A stretch of 64,000 bases of DNA from Aphrocallistes beatrix. Lineage: Eukaryota; Porifera; Hexactinellida; Sceptrulophora; Aphrocallistidae. Both the position numbers and the translations under genes were made by a program. Of the stretch, positions 33,069-43,717 are shown piece after piece. The notes under the pieces are model-generated. The model worked only from the letters and a program-made list of their open reading frames with translations. It searched no databases and had not been told where the DNA came from. Location of the stretch: assembly GCA_963281255.1 (NCBI GenBank), contig OY725497.1:124001-188000 (forward strand), written 5' to 3'. Every line of letters starts with the position of its first letter. Positions within the stretch are counted from its first letter, which is position 1.

Positions 33069-33809
33069 CTAGGGCTCTGTCTTTTCAGGTGGAAAGCATT
33101 TCTCGAAGGCGGGTTTTACTCGGCTAAAAACCTCGCTAATCGACCCTATGCTTGAGATAGCTCGCAGCTTTTCGATTGAGCGGAAATACTCAACTATCGG
33201 TATTGTTTCTTTGAAAAATGTATCGATACGTAGCTGGAACTTTTCAGGCGTATCATCGGTGCGACCGCTCCCATCATGGCGCCCTATTATCCGTGCTAGG
33301 CAAACTTCTTTAGGGCAGTCGAGGAAAAGACAGAATTTAACATCTGCAGCCTTACCAATGATTCGCTCCCATCCGTCAACGTTGTCCTTGTTCCGTGGAA
33401 AACCATCGATCAAGAACCGGTTGGAGCTACTCGCCTCCATTGATTTCTGGAGCAAGCGACAGGTGATATCAACAGGCACAATTTTTCCCTCATCAATTAG
33501 TTTTTGGATCAGCGCACCATCCTGAGAAGCCTGACGGATTTCACCCCTCAGCAATTCCCCAGCCGAGAGATGGACAAACCCAAACTCCTCTACCAGCCGC
33601 GTGCACTGCGTCCCTTTACCGGAGCCAGGAGCGCCCAACACAAACACGACTTGGAATATTTTAACAGCTTTGGCCATTGTTGAAAATTCTCGAGACCAGA
33701 AACAGAATTTATTAGCGCGTATCAAACTTGGTCTCGAAGATAGCAACTCTAAAACGGTGCTAGAATGGATTATATTTGAAAATCTAAAAATATTCACAAA
33801 ACCTAACAT
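33069..33809 (-). CDS. CMPK1: UMP-CMP kinase
   Basis: Single-exon adenylate-kinase-family enzyme that phosphorylates CMP, UMP and dCMP with ATP. The P-loop is GAPGSGKGTQ. The NMP-binding part has HLSAGELLRGE and FLIDGFPRNKDNVDGW; the Asn in FPRNKDN is the UMP-CMP kinase signature that favours pyrimidines over AMP. The lid is short (RHDGSGRTDDTPE), as in the eukaryotic enzyme. Two starts are possible: Met1 at 33809 adds 44 residues that are hydrophobic and Arg/Ser-rich and may be a mitochondrial presequence, while Met45 (MAKAVKIF) at 33677 gives the usual cytosolic length. Both isoforms could exist through leaky or alternative initiation. Confidence 0.93.
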   Translation of the reverse strand: MLGFVNIFRFSNIIHSSTVLELLSSRPSLIRANKFCFWSREFSTMAKAVKIFQVVFVLGAPGSGKGTQCTRLVEEFGFVHLSAGELLRGEIRQASQDGALIQKLIDEGKIVPVDITCRLLQKSMEASSSNRFLIDGFPRNKDNVDGWERIIGKAADVKFCLFLDCPKEVCLARIIGRHDGSGRTDDTPEKFQLRIDTFFKETIPIVEYFRSIEKLRAISSIGSISEVFSRVKPAFEKCFPPEKTEP

Positions 33810-35031
33810 TTAAAAATTCTCACAGAAATATAAGATATTATAAACTGGATTCCGTTATTCAACCCGATTAATCAATTTATTAGTCCTTCTTTGCCCTGGT
33901 ACCACACCAACTAGAATTACACTATAAAATACATATGCAATCAATGCAGTGATCATTGCATTACGTACTTAACTGCAGGGATGCGCAACAGTTATGGGAA
34001 GACTTGGGTAATCACCAAGTCATCCTAATAACAAGATAGTAGTGGATATCCTCTCATGATGGTGTTGAATTGATTGGCCAAATTTGAGTACTCCTGCAAT
34101 GGTGCAGATAAGCTACAATTTCGAATATACAAAATGAGTAGACTGGCTTCTGTGTAGCAGAGAGATGGCACGAGAACGCTTATGTAACCTAGGGGCAGGC
34201 CATGTCTAAGAGCTGAATTAATAGCCTAATACAAGATGTACGGGCGATAAAACTCATCGCTCATTACTGTTATGACTCCAATCGGATTGGTTTGCATGTC
34301 TTAGCTGCTCCATGATATAATATTAACTAAATTTGATCAACGCAATCGGATAATTGATTAGTATATAATTATATTAAATTACTATCAAATACGTGCAAGG
34401 GATGGATCTACCAACACTATAACTCGTAGAGATAGATGAAGTAGCGATTGGCACGTATACATGAAAATGATCTGATGAAGATGCTTGAATATGCTAGAAT
34501 GATATTGTAAAGTAAGCAAATTGTTGCTATTACTTTTCTAACAACGATCTATGGTGGCGGGGTAATAGTTACACTAAGTTTCTGTTAATTATCTGCATGG
34601 TCATTAATTTAATTTAAAATTAAACGATTTTAAAACTACTCTGTGAACACAGCGTGTCCCTAACCAGAAAACAAAACTTGAGCCAAACCATTCTAAACAT
34701 CAAACAATTTAAATCTTTGTTATTTCACCAAACATTTAAATTGTACCTCATACATTAACTTAACCAATGAATGCAAAAGATAAGTCAAAATGGCGACACA
34801 ATTGGACATTTATGGCAATTGGTTCAAATCAATTAAAGGAATCAATAAATTCCCTAAACGAAACTTCCAATCAATAAATTAAAGGTTTGATGTAGCATGT
34901 TTATCGGAGATTATATGTTAAGCAGGTAATCAACAGCCTACGATTGGCGTGGGAGAGTATCTGCTCTATCTGGATACGAGAAAAATTCATTCACAGTAAA
35001 ACTTCCTATCTAAAACTTTAACTTATCTGCA
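33810..35031. other. Gene-free stretch between UMP-CMP kinase and INTS7
   Basis: 1.2 kb of AT-rich DNA. I see no ORF, RNA gene or repeat that I can support. Confidence 0.5.
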
Positions 35032-37869
35032 TTAAGAATAATCTTCGTTTCCATACTGGACTCTGAACTGAGGTGGTTTAGGTTCTAGCTGTGTAGCTAA
35101 CCACAATGTTCCTTCCTCGTCTACTAAGTGCACGGAGATATCAAGGAAATAGCAACCTGGCTGCGTGAATTGGATGAGAAAAGAGACGTTGAAGTTATCC
35201 TGTTGCATGTCTGCTTGCTTTATCAAAGTTTGATGGAGAGAAGATCTAAGGAGTGGAGGTTGTTGTGAATTCCTATCTGGACGTACATGAGCTTTTACAG
35301 AAACCCCTGTTATTGTTTGAAAGGTTCTAGCGGTTTGTTTTCCAGAAATAATCCCTTCGATCGTGAATGCCAAGCTCGTATCAAAAGATAGATTGATGGT
35401 CTCTTGGGGCTTTTCTGGGAGATTAGTAAAGGAAAGTTGAATCTCAGTTTTGTGCTTACAATGGAAAAGATAGAGCGGGTAAGAGAATGGGATGACTAAG
35501 AGGGAAAATGAGAATTTCCTGATAAAATCTATTTGTTGGTGAGAAACTGGATCTACTCGGAGATGTGAGGATTTGGTAAGCTCGTTGATCGCCATTAAAC
35601 ATAGATTTATGTAGGGTTTAAGTGATTTTAGATTTGGCATCCGTTTCAGTTTATCGCTCACCAAATCAAAGTCGCACTCTTGCTTCAAGATAATATTATG
35701 AATAACTAATGATAGGGTATTGCAGGTGGACTCTACCACGTTGAAGTAAGCTATTGTTGTAGCATCAGCGTTAAAGCTACGGTACCTACACTCCTTGAGC
35801 AGGTCGAGACAGGAAGTGATCTTCTCAACACATTTCCCAAAGATGAAACCCAATCTGTCAGGCTGAGAGTTGTTAGATGATCTAGGCATTAATCTCCCGT
35901 GATTACAAGCCAGGAGGATTTGATGTAGAGCTGCTATGAGGTCACTGCGTAGCTGTAACAGATACTCCCAGAACTCCTTGTTAGGCAGAGTACGACAAGC
36001 TTGGAGGTGTAATATTCCGTCAGAGTAGAGCTTGACAACGTTGAGTATGAGAGAAGGGTCGAAAGAACAGAGAGGAACAGTATCACTAACATCCATGGAA
36101 TCTGCATCCTCTACCGAACTAGAAGCGACCAGTAAGAGTGTTTCTGCCTGGGTGAGCGTGAGTAGAGATTGGAAAAGGACACGGTACTGCTCACTAGTTG
36201 GGAGGTTAGACAGAGTGCGAAGTAAAGGAAAAGCCAGCTCATGGAAACTCAGCGAGAGTGCTAGCTTAGCTATACGGTAGATCAACCAGAACTTGTTCTG
36301 ATCCTCAAGATTGTTCAGTACGAGAATAATAACGGGAATGACTTCACTTCTGAAGGAGAATCTGGCCGGCATGTGCAGGTCTGAGTGGTGGATGAGCATG
36401 AGGAGTTGAGTGATGGAGAAAATGTATCCTGGGGACGATGTGTTCTCGAGCTGAGTGATCAAGTGCGGAGCAGCGCGCATCAAGTTGAGAGAACAGGACC
36501 TGAGAATCGCAGTCAGGATGCGGTACAGGGTTTCCGATCTATCGGATGGTGCTTCAAGCCTCATCAGTGTATTGGACACAACTTCAGAAAGGCGATGAGC
36601 GAACAGGTCGTTCACTAGGGACAGTTTTTGAGCTAATGATATTAAACTGCTGGTCAGGAACTCACTGGAATCTTCTCCTACGAATACAATCCCGAATAAA
36701 GGAATTACTCTAGCATCCGCCTGGTCTACTAGATTCTGCAGAGAAGCGCTAGTACTTGTGCCCTCTTCATATTTCCGACTGATTATGCCAACTATTACAT
36801 TGCACGCAGAGACGCACACACGGACATCCTTGTGGAAGGCGAGGGTAGTACAGCGCTCAAATGTACTTAATCCATCGAAAATAGCACCCATCAGATCAGA
36901 TTGCACCAGCTTGTACAGAACGAGGAGAGCCTCAGCTCGGATTATACAGTGGGGCGTGTGCTCTGCTAACTTCAATACATTTGAAATACTCTCTTTGCTC
37001 CATAAATGAGGAGATTTCTGAGCAATCAACTGAAGATTTTTGCAGCTGATCAGTTGGATTGACTTACGAGCATCCTGCAAAGCGATGTTGCTAAGAACCG
37101 CGAGGTTATCCACAACGAGAAGTGTGCATTTCAAACTGAGCTTTGTCAGGGTATTCAGAATCGTGGTTGTGAATTCCTTCTCTGGATAATTGTGCAACAT
37201 GTTAACACAGAAATTCTTAACCTGAATTGCAGTCTCCGGATCATGTCCCATATGCTCGAATACAGCGAGCAGCTTGAGCTTGATTTCTATCGGAGTGGAT
37301 ATCTCCTGAATCATCTCAATCAACCGCGAACAGACACCAGCACAAAATGTTTGCGAATGTTCACAAAAACATTTTGCAGCAAAAATAGCAGCAATCACTT
37401 CTTCTTTGTAGTTGGAATCGAAACTACGGTGGATGCAGTGGTGTGCATTTTTTCTCTCAGGAATAATGCAAGAGATGTGCCCCAATACTCTGAGAGTTAT
37501 GGCTCGAGCAACTGGGTCAGTACTATTTGTGACACTAAATATTTTGCGATAAAAATCGTCCGTTTTTGAAATCTTATTAAAGTGTTCTGACCACTGATCA
37601 AAGACTTGTAAGATCGCGATTCTTAACGTGTTGGATCCGCTCAGATAAGTGTCGGATAATTTATGAAAAGTAGCGTTAACAATGGTCGGAAAAGGATGAG
37701 ATGAAATGATCGGACCAAGTCTCACAATGGCCTCGCATTGTTCTCCTATGTTAGAGGAATGCAAAGCTTTATTGAGAGCGATAATGGCTGTATTGGCTTC
37801 ATTGCGACTGCTAGCAAGTTTGTTCGAAATATCGTGACTGGGGAGTTTTTGGGTTAATACGTTATCCAT
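35032..37869 (-). CDS. INTS7: Integrator complex subunit 7
   Basis: Single-exon gene of about 945 residues from the ATG MDNVLTQK. INTS7 is an alpha-solenoid (HEAT/ARM) subunit of the Integrator complex, which cleaves snRNA 3' ends and attenuates paused RNA polymerase II transcripts. The first 150 residues carry the strongest family match: GEQCEAIVRLGPIISSHPFP, DPVARAITLRVLGH and IIPERKNAHHCIHRSFDS. The rest is helical repeats, with a beta-rich C-terminal part. Length is close to the usual 960. An acceptor (gtttgatag) ends 5 nt before the chosen ATG, and the reading frame contains a non-ATG extension upstream that I excluded. It is notable for a gene this long to have no intron in the coding region. 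Confidence 0.93.
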   Translation of the reverse strand: MDNVLTQKLPSHDISNKLASSRNEANTAIIALNKALHSSNIGEQCEAIVRLGPIISSHPFPTIVNATFHKLSDTYLSGSNTLRIAILQVFDQWSEHFNKISKTDDFYRKIFSVTNSTDPVARAITLRVLGHISCIIPERKNAHHCIHRSFDSNYKEEVIAAIFAAKCFCEHSQTFCAGVCSRLIEMIQEISTPIEIKLKLLAVFEHMGHDPETAIQVKNFCVNMLHNYPEKEFTTTILNTLTKLSLKCTLLVVDNLAVLSNIALQDARKSIQLISCKNLQLIAQKSPHLWSKESISNVLKLAEHTPHCIIRAEALLVLYKLVQSDLMGAIFDGLSTFERCTTLAFHKDVRVCVSACNVIVGIISRKYEEGTSTSASLQNLVDQADARVIPLFGIVFVGEDSSEFLTSSLISLAQKLSLVNDLFAHRLSEVVSNTLMRLEAPSDRSETLYRILTAILRSCSLNLMRAAPHLITQLENTSSPGYIFSITQLLMLIHHSDLHMPARFSFRSEVIPVIILVLNNLEDQNKFWLIYRIAKLALSLSFHELAFPLLRTLSNLPTSEQYRVLFQSLLTLTQAETLLLVASSSVEDADSMDVSDTVPLCSFDPSLILNVVKLYSDGILHLQACRTLPNKEFWEYLLQLRSDLIAALHQILLACNHGRLMPRSSNNSQPDRLGFIFGKCVEKITSCLDLLKECRYRSFNADATTIAYFNVVESTCNTLSLVIHNIILKQECDFDLVSDKLKRMPNLKSLKPYINLCLMAINELTKSSHLRVDPVSHQQIDFIRKFSFSLLVIPFSYPLYLFHCKHKTEIQLSFTNLPEKPQETINLSFDTSLAFTIEGIISGKQTARTFQTITGVSVKAHVRPDRNSQQPPLLRSSLHQTLIKQADMQQDNFNVSFLIQFTQPGCYFLDISVHLVDEEGTLWLATQLEPKPPQFRVQYGNEDYS

Positions 37870-38278
37870 TTGTCCTATCAAACAATTAAATAATTAATCA
37901 AATGAATTCTGAAAATCTGTAGGGTATTGTTATGCATTTTAGCCCCCTAGCTACCTACCTCGTATGTTGATTATGGTTATAACATGTGATAAAATTCTAC
38001 GAAGAATGTACCACCAATGTTACTAAATATATTCGAAGTCATTGCAAGATTTGATATCGAATATTAATTGATTTGAGTACTTGTGTTAAATGTATAAATT
38101 TAGTAAACGAGTGGGAGACGTAGTGATAAGCAGTAATAGGATAAGACCAGCAGATTTGGAGTCGCTGCTGTGATAGAACGCAGATGTGAATTGAGCATAG
38201 CTACAGTATTAACTAACATACAACATCACAAGAGACAAATCTATTAACAGTGTGAAAATGTTAGATACAGAATGCAAA
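37870..38278. other. Gene-free stretch between INTS7 and ZDHHC16
   Basis: AT-rich. It holds the acceptor-like sequence just before the INTS7 ATG and the likely 3'UTR of nothing obvious. No repeat seen. Confidence 0.5.
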
Positions 38279-39370
38279 TTAAACAGGAAACACTTTCCCG
38301 TTGTGGTCTGTTGTTGTCCGGTAGTTGTCGCGAGGTTCCACTGGCTCTGTGGCCTTGATGAGGTAGCCGAGTCTCCAGTTGATGCCGTTCCCGGCAGGGG
38401 GGTGTCCAGACGGAAGTAGGACGTGGCGGAAGAAATTCCGATTGTGAACCAAGCCCAGAAATAATTTCCAATTTTTCTTCACACCGTAGTTATAAGGGTT
38501 GACGAATGTTCTACCTCTCCGAGAGTACTCCATGGATATTATTCGGTTGTCATTCCACTCGATAGAAGTCTCGGCTTTGGAAATGAGATACAGATGCCAG
38601 CCACCTAAAATCGTGAGTCCAATCCAAACTCCGAAACAGATAAAGAAGAGAAGCATCACCATCGTGACCTCCCCCATGGTCCTAGTATGGAGGGAAGGGT
38701 TGGTGCCGAAAAAATTAAGTGCAAATCTGAGTGGAGTGTCGGAGAGAATTCGGTGAGCGAGGCTACGAGATCCAACCATCAGACTGAGCGCATAATTCCC
38801 AGAGGTACACATAACGAAGAGCACCCCTTGCCATATGTAGATGATGAAGAGCATGAAGTACCTGTGATTGTAGTGCCCGACACAGTTGTTCAGCCAGGGG
38901 CAGTGGTGGTCCATCTTGAGAACGCATTTCCCGCACAATCTGCAGTGGTGGGCCCGAGCGGGGCGAGGCTGGTCGCACTTCTTACACATGGTCCAACCTT
39001 CGTCTAGCAGGGACTCGTCTAGCGGCTGGGCGGGTAAAGGGGAGCCTGGTTTAGATGTAACACCTTTGTAATAGTGGAATACGACATTGATTAAAAGCCA
39101 ATGCCCATAGATAACTTCACAGAAAAACATAACTGGATGCCCATTCTGGAGAATTGGAACAAGATAGGCGTACATAGTGAAAACTACAAAAGTCACGCCC
39201 ACAAATACGAGTAACACACAGACGGGGCCGATCAGCATAATCAACTTCTCGAATACTTTGATGCACGGATCCATACAAGTTAAACACGATTCGAGCTGAG
39301 AGGTGTTAGGATTACGAGTGAGAGAGAGTAAAGTCAGAATAGCCGCGCGTAAACGCTTACGTATTCCCAT
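38279..39370 (-). CDS. ZDHHC16: DHHC palmitoyltransferase, ZDHHC16-like
   Basis: Single-exon gene of 363 residues. DHHC enzymes attach palmitate to cysteines of target proteins; ZDHHC16 resides in the ER/Golgi. There are two N-terminal membrane helices, a cysteine-rich domain ([35 protein letters not shown]) with intact catalytic DHHC, and two more helices. The extended match [18 protein letters not shown] and the later KAETSIEW (TTxE-type) and [10 protein letters not shown] (aromatic PaCCT-like) regions fit ZDHHC16 best. A GTG precedes the ATG, so the start was set at MGIRKRLRA. The C-terminus has no further motifs. Confidence 0.92.
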   Translation of the reverse strand: MGIRKRLRAAILTLLSLTRNPNTSQLESCLTCMDPCIKVFEKLIMLIGPVCVLLVFVGVTFVVFTMYAYLVPILQNGHPVMFFCEVIYGHWLLINVVFHYYKGVTSKPGSPLPAQPLDESLLDEGWTMCKKCDQPRPARAHHCRLCGKCVLKMDHHCPWLNNCVGHYNHRYFMLFIIYIWQGVLFVMCTSGNYALSLMVGSRSLAHRILSDTPLRFALNFFGTNPSLHTRTMGEVTMVMLLFFICFGVWIGLTILGGWHLYLISKAETSIEWNDNRIISMEYSRRGRTFVNPYNYGVKKNWKLFLGLVHNRNFFRHVLLPSGHPPAGNGINWRLGYLIKATEPVEPRDNYRTTTDHNGKVFPV

Positions 39371-39956
39371 CACCGCACTCTACAATTTTATCAAAGCTAA
39401 ACATTTGAACAAATGATCAGATAAAATTAAGTACAAACTAACTGTCTCCATCTAAAGCCATTTATAGCTATATCTCTCTAAACATTAGTACCAACAAGGG
39501 TGAAAGGTGCTTATATGATAATGACCATCGCTTCTCAGTAGAGAATGCGATTCCTTTTGAGCTGACACATTAATAAGATTTCGAGTTGAGTTGCTTGTAG
39601 TGAAGTCTTATGGGAACAACTCACGTTTAGAAAAACATGAGAAAATCATGGTGAATCTTCTAAAGACATGTTAACGAATATTGAACATTATTAGCCAGCA
39701 TTCTGAACAATGTCTACTGGATTCTTATAGACGGCCAGTATAAGTAATCATACGTCTTAAAGAGAATTAGTTGGTTTCAACATGAGTACAAATTAGCAGC
39801 AGGATGGGGATGATGGCATTCTATGAATTACAAAATTGTACAGGAAGATTGTCATTCAACAACATTTGAACATTACATTAATTGAGAATAAGGCAATCGC
39901 TAAATTATTTAATTCACACAAGGACATCCATATTCATAAGTTACTCGTATCAGTGT
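39371..39956. other. Gene-free stretch between ZDHHC16 and the SLC49-type carrier
   Basis: AT-rich, probably upstream region of ZDHHC16 and 3'UTR of the carrier gene. Nothing else seen. Confidence 0.5.
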
Positions 39957-41342
39957 CTAGCCGCTTGTATCTGATTGGAGTAATCGCGAGAATCGGTAGG
40001 ACAAGCAGAAAGTAGCGACCAGCGTCCAGTTCATCCACAAACTACCGAGCTGTGGGAACTCAGCAATTAGCAAGAAAACCACACTAAATGCATTGTTGAA
40101 CTGTGTTAACACTGTGGTGCTAACTGCTTCATGAATTGGAAAAGTAACCTCGGTTGCCAACTCATAAAACACGCCAACGGGACTGTTGGACGCTATCCCT
40201 ATTAAGACAACCAACACAATCAGAAGGAGAGAGGTAGCACTTCCAAGAGATATGGAACCCCCACAGAGAAGAGTAAAAGGAAGCGAAGAGACCAGTCCTA
40301 ACAGGAGCAAGAGGAGAATAATCACTTTCTTTTGTTTTGAAAAGAAGTCGGAAAGAATGGCGGCCCCCACCCCAGCTACAGTTCCGCTGATGGAACAATA
40401 AAACCCTAACCAACCCACGTAGCTCTGTGTGAACGTCTCCTTGTTCAGTTGGCTGAGGTTGGGGAAGAGATAGCCCAGCCATGAACTACAGACTCCCGAG
40501 GTGGCACCATAGGAGATGGATAGGATCCAGAAAGAATAGTTAGGAAACAGCTTCTTAACACCAGAAACCACCCCTTCCCTCGCTTGGGTGGCCGTGATGC
40601 TAGGAGCATGTTTAGCTTGGCTAGGAAAGTAAATGACAGAAACTACGAAGAGTAGAGTAGATAGACCAGCTGTCATGTAGATGACATAGAGGATCTGCTG
40701 AGTTAGCAATTCTATCTGTTGTGGGAGGATATTGTTACGAGCGCTCTCAGTGACATTGATCTCTGACACCACGAGAGGACCGATGAGGAAAGAGAAAGAT
40801 AGACCTAAGTACGGAGCTAATCCACTGACTCCAGTGGCAAACGTCCTCTCATTGTAAGGGAACCAATTGGAAGAGAGAGTGGTGGTAGCCCCCTGAACCA
40901 TTGCCATGATAAACCCGTTCATGAACTGACCAATATGCACGAGGTATATCCCTATGGAGCTACCAGTGGAGAAGCACTTCAGTATGGTGCCCAGTGCGAG
41001 GATTAGCATTGACAATATCACAGCTGTTCTAAGTCCGAAACGCCGTATCACAAACGGAAATATTAAAGAGCCTGGAAAGAATCCGATCGGGCCCCAGGCA
41101 GATAAGAGGGCGGGGGTGTAATCGCCCCATTTGTAAACCAGCTGGGCCGAAGCAGCGATCGGATTCCACGTATTCCAGACAAACCCGTTCAGAAAACAGA
41201 AAAGGGAGAACAGAAAGAGGACGTAAAATCTAGCAGGGCTTTTTCTCGACTTAAACAGATGCGGTTCGTTTAATTCGGGAAGCAGACATCGACCCTCATC
41301 GGAGCTCGCAAGAGTGGGTTCGTGGTTAACTTGAACCGACAT
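39957..41342 (-). CDS. SLC49/FLVCR-type major facilitator transporter
   Basis: Single-exon gene of 461 residues from MSVQVNHEP. It is a 12-helix MFS carrier. The first helix FLNGFVWNTWNPIAASAQLVY matches the WNTWxPI motif of the SLC49 group (FLVCR1/2, MFSD7, DIRC2), which move heme, choline or pyridoxine. GPIGFFPGSLIFPFVIRRFGLRTAV is the A-motif-like loop between helices 2 and 3. The order of relatives suggests DIRC2/SLC49A4 or MFSD7 rather than FLVCR, but I cannot fix the orthologue or substrate. The N-terminus carries an EPHLF-type acidic stretch and no signal peptide. An upstream Met in the same frame would add a poorly conserved hydrophobic run, so I took the second. Confidence 0.85.
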   Translation of the reverse strand: MSVQVNHEPTLASSDEGRCLLPELNEPHLFKSRKSPARFYVLFLFSLFCFLNGFVWNTWNPIAASAQLVYKWGDYTPALLSAWGPIGFFPGSLIFPFVIRRFGLRTAVILSMLILALGTILKCFSTGSSIGIYLVHIGQFMNGFIMAMVQGATTTLSSNWFPYNERTFATGVSGLAPYLGLSFSFLIGPLVVSEINVTESARNNILPQQIELLTQQILYVIYMTAGLSTLLFVVSVIYFPSQAKHAPSITATQAREGVVSGVKKLFPNYSFWILSISYGATSGVCSSWLGYLFPNLSQLNKETFTQSYVGWLGFYCSISGTVAGVGAAILSDFFSKQKKVIILLLLLLGLVSSLPFTLLCGGSISLGSATSLLLIVLVVLIGIASNSPVGVFYELATEVTFPIHEAVSTTVLTQFNNAFSVVFLLIAEFPQLGSLWMNWTLVATFCLSYRFSRLLQSDTSG

Positions 41343-42227
41343 TTTGAATAAAATCAGACGTAGTAGATTTGGGGCAGTCCATAGGGTCAGAGAGTATATG
41401 TACAATTAGGGCATGTGCATATCATTAATTAATGATTCCATGATTTAAATAGATTAACAAAGCAATAATTTGAGAAGTGGGAGTTGTTATCTAGGATCCA
41501 CCACAGCAATGCTAATGAATATTTTTAAATTATTTATAAAATAATTCATGAATGCCTTGCAGTGCGGTATTATTAAAGAAGTAGCCCCCTACACCTGTGG
41601 CTGTTGACTACATAGAACAAAGGTCAAATCAGACGATTAATCATGCGAATTGTTATAGAGGCCAGCATTAACAGGCACCGATCTCATCCAAGCTAGCATA
41701 ATCCTGACGAGTTGAATGTATGGAATATTAGAGAGATTACATCCAGTATTGCGGTAAGGTAATTAGGTGAATTAATTGAGGTTTAAATAAATTTGATCAG
41801 ACTGGTTGTTTGCATGCTATCTCTCATCCAATGAAATAAAATAAAATAAAATATGGACGCTGACAATGCTTGAATCGAGTACAACTATCGCAGCAGATTG
41901 TGAAAGTGCATCTCAATCTTCACACTTACGAGCAGATCTTCTGTTTACATTCGGAAGGCAAGAAAAGAAGATGTTACGACCTCAGCCATGACACACTGAT
42001 CTCCATGTGGATTTCTATATGCGATGTTACACTACCAAAAGACTGTTCAATAAAGAACCATGGATGAATACCTAAGACAAATGGACGCATTGCATTGTAT
42101 GCAGTATGCTAGTATAGACAATTAATGTGCTTAATTATAATTAAGAAAATGACAATTCAAAAGACTAAAGTAGCAATCAATCAAATAATTTATTTATACC
42201 TCAGCTAGATGGAGTGCAGCTCTCCTC
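41343..42227. other. Gene-free stretch between the carrier and HSPA13
   Basis: AT-rich with an (AAAAT)n microsatellite near 41829-41850. A 65-codon plus-strand ORF at 41870 has no support. TTTATT near 42188 could be the polyadenylation signal (AATAAA) of HSPA13 on the minus strand. Confidence 0.55.
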
Positions 42228-43535
42228 TTAAGCAGGGTCGTCCTCTCTTATTTCTATCTTCTTCACCGAAGTAGGAACATCAATTGCGGACACTCTCAGG
42301 GGCCAGGAGCCACTGACAACTCCCGCGTGAATAGCGACACCTCGCACCACGGCTAGCTCTGGGTCCACTGAGGTGTCTAGTCGCTTTCCATTGAAGAACT
42401 CACTGATCAGAATTCGAACTCGAGGGATTCTGGTTGATCCTCCCACTAGTATCACTTCATCTATATCCTTATAAGTCATCTCTGCGAAATCTAACACTGC
42501 TTCTATCGGTTCTGTTATCTTGTCAAAAAGGTCTTCATTCAATCTTTCAAACTCCTCCCTACTTATCTCCATTCCAAATCTAACCCCTTCAATCTCAAGT
42601 TGGAACAGAGCAGTGGAGTGGTTGGTGAGTCTAATCTTGACACTCTCCGCTTCTCGCTTCATCTCCTGGACTACTTGGGGGCTTAGATCTTTCCGATTCA
42701 TTTTAGAAATCGCGAAGCTCGCAAGTCTCTCTGTAAAGTCTTGCCCTCCCAAATGGTTATTTCCGGCGATAGCAACGGTGTAGAAAGTCGCAGTTCTCTT
42801 CTCAAGCAAAGAGACGTCGAGTGTGCCTCCCCCTAGGTCTACCACGATGATTGAGTCCACCCTGTGCTGCTTATCCAGGCCGTAGGCGAGGGCAGCCGCA
42901 GTAGGCTCACTTATGACCGCCAGGATATTGAGGTCTGATAACCTCGCAGCTGCAATCGTAGCTTCACGCTGCTGACCGTCAAATTCCGCAGGCAGGGCAA
43001 TCACAACTTTATTGAGACTATAAGAGTGTAGATAATCCTGGACCGCGGTTTTCAAAACGTTGATTATTTTCGAGCTCATTTCCTGAGTGGACAAACACAC
43101 TTTTCCTTTGTCGAGAGGGTGATTGCGAGGAAGCTTGAAGTGTATTGATCCATTCTTCATTAGAACTTCAAATTGGTAACGAGATTTGACCATATCGAAC
43201 TCATCTCGCGATATCCTCTTCCCGATAAACCTCTTGGCATCGTAGAACGTGTACAAGGGATTGGTCTCCATTTGCTGCAGGGCTGGGTATCCCACCAACA
43301 CAGCTTCCTCCGTGACTGCTACCACACTGGGGATACTAGCCGCCCCCTGGATAGATATAACTTCCACCCGTCCAACGCCAGGTTTGAAGATGGCCGCGCT
43401 GGAGTACGTGGTGCCGAGGTCAATTCCAAATACGACCGGCTTGGGAGCCGGGAGGTACGGGTGTCCGAAGTAACCGCCTAAAACAAGCGCCAGGATAATC
43501 CCGCCCACCAGACTTATGAAAGTATTGGCGCTCAT
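42228..43535 (-). CDS. HSPA13: HSPA13 (STCH), truncated Hsp70 of microsomes
   Basis: Single-exon gene of 435 residues. HSPA13 is an ER-associated Hsp70 that keeps the ATPase domain but lacks the peptide-binding domain. The N-terminal hydrophobic segment (ISLVGGIILALVLGGYFG) is a signal peptide or anchor. The nucleotide-binding motifs are intact: GIDLGTTYSSAA, IIVVDLGGGTLDVSLLEK and VILVGGSTRIPRVR. The protein stops soon after the ATPase domain (GVVSGSWPLRVSAIDVP), exactly where HSPA13 ends, so this is the family's normal length and not a truncation. It is proposed to affect ER proteostasis and ubiquilin-type partners. The gene is divergently placed to the plus-strand mini-bZIP gene whose ATG lies 183 bp away. 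Confidence 0.93.
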   Translation of the reverse strand: MSANTFISLVGGIILALVLGGYFGHPYLPAPKPVVFGIDLGTTYSSAAIFKPGVGRVEVISIQGAASIPSVVAVTEEAVLVGYPALQQMETNPLYTFYDAKRFIGKRISRDEFDMVKSRYQFEVLMKNGSIHFKLPRNHPLDKGKVCLSTQEMSSKIINVLKTAVQDYLHSYSLNKVVIALPAEFDGQQREATIAAARLSDLNILAVISEPTAAALAYGLDKQHRVDSIIVVDLGGGTLDVSLLEKRTATFYTVAIAGNNHLGGQDFTERLASFAISKMNRKDLSPQVVQEMKREAESVKIRLTNHSTALFQLEIEGVRFGMEISREEFERLNEDLFDKITEPIEAVLDFAEMTYKDIDEVILVGGSTRIPRVRILISEFFNGKRLDTSVDPELAVVRGVAIHAGVVSGSWPLRVSAIDVPTSVKKIEIREDDPA

Positions 43536-43655
43536 AAGATTTCTATCTAATGTTATTTGTAGGCAATCTAATTATTTGTAAGCACAGCGTGTTACGTTCT
43601 GTTAGATAGGCAGCAAAGGTGTCAATCAATAGCTTTGTGCTAAAAAGAAAGTCCC

Positions 43656-43666
43656 TATAAATATAA
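43656..43666 (+). promoter_or_regulatory. TATA box of the CNC-like mini-bZIP gene
   Basis: TATAAATATAA, 52 bp before the ATG at 43718. Transcription would start about 30 bp downstream, giving a very short 5'UTR. The region is shared with the divergent HSPA13 promoter. Confidence 0.6.
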
Positions 43667-43717
43667 AGGATAAAGATAAATGGCACGAGGAATTGAAAAA
43701 ACCCAACAACAACAAAA

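Noticed and set aside
41870-42067. 65-codon plus-strand ORF
   Set aside because: No promoter like the other mini-genes, no features, and it overlaps the likely 3'UTR of HSPA13.
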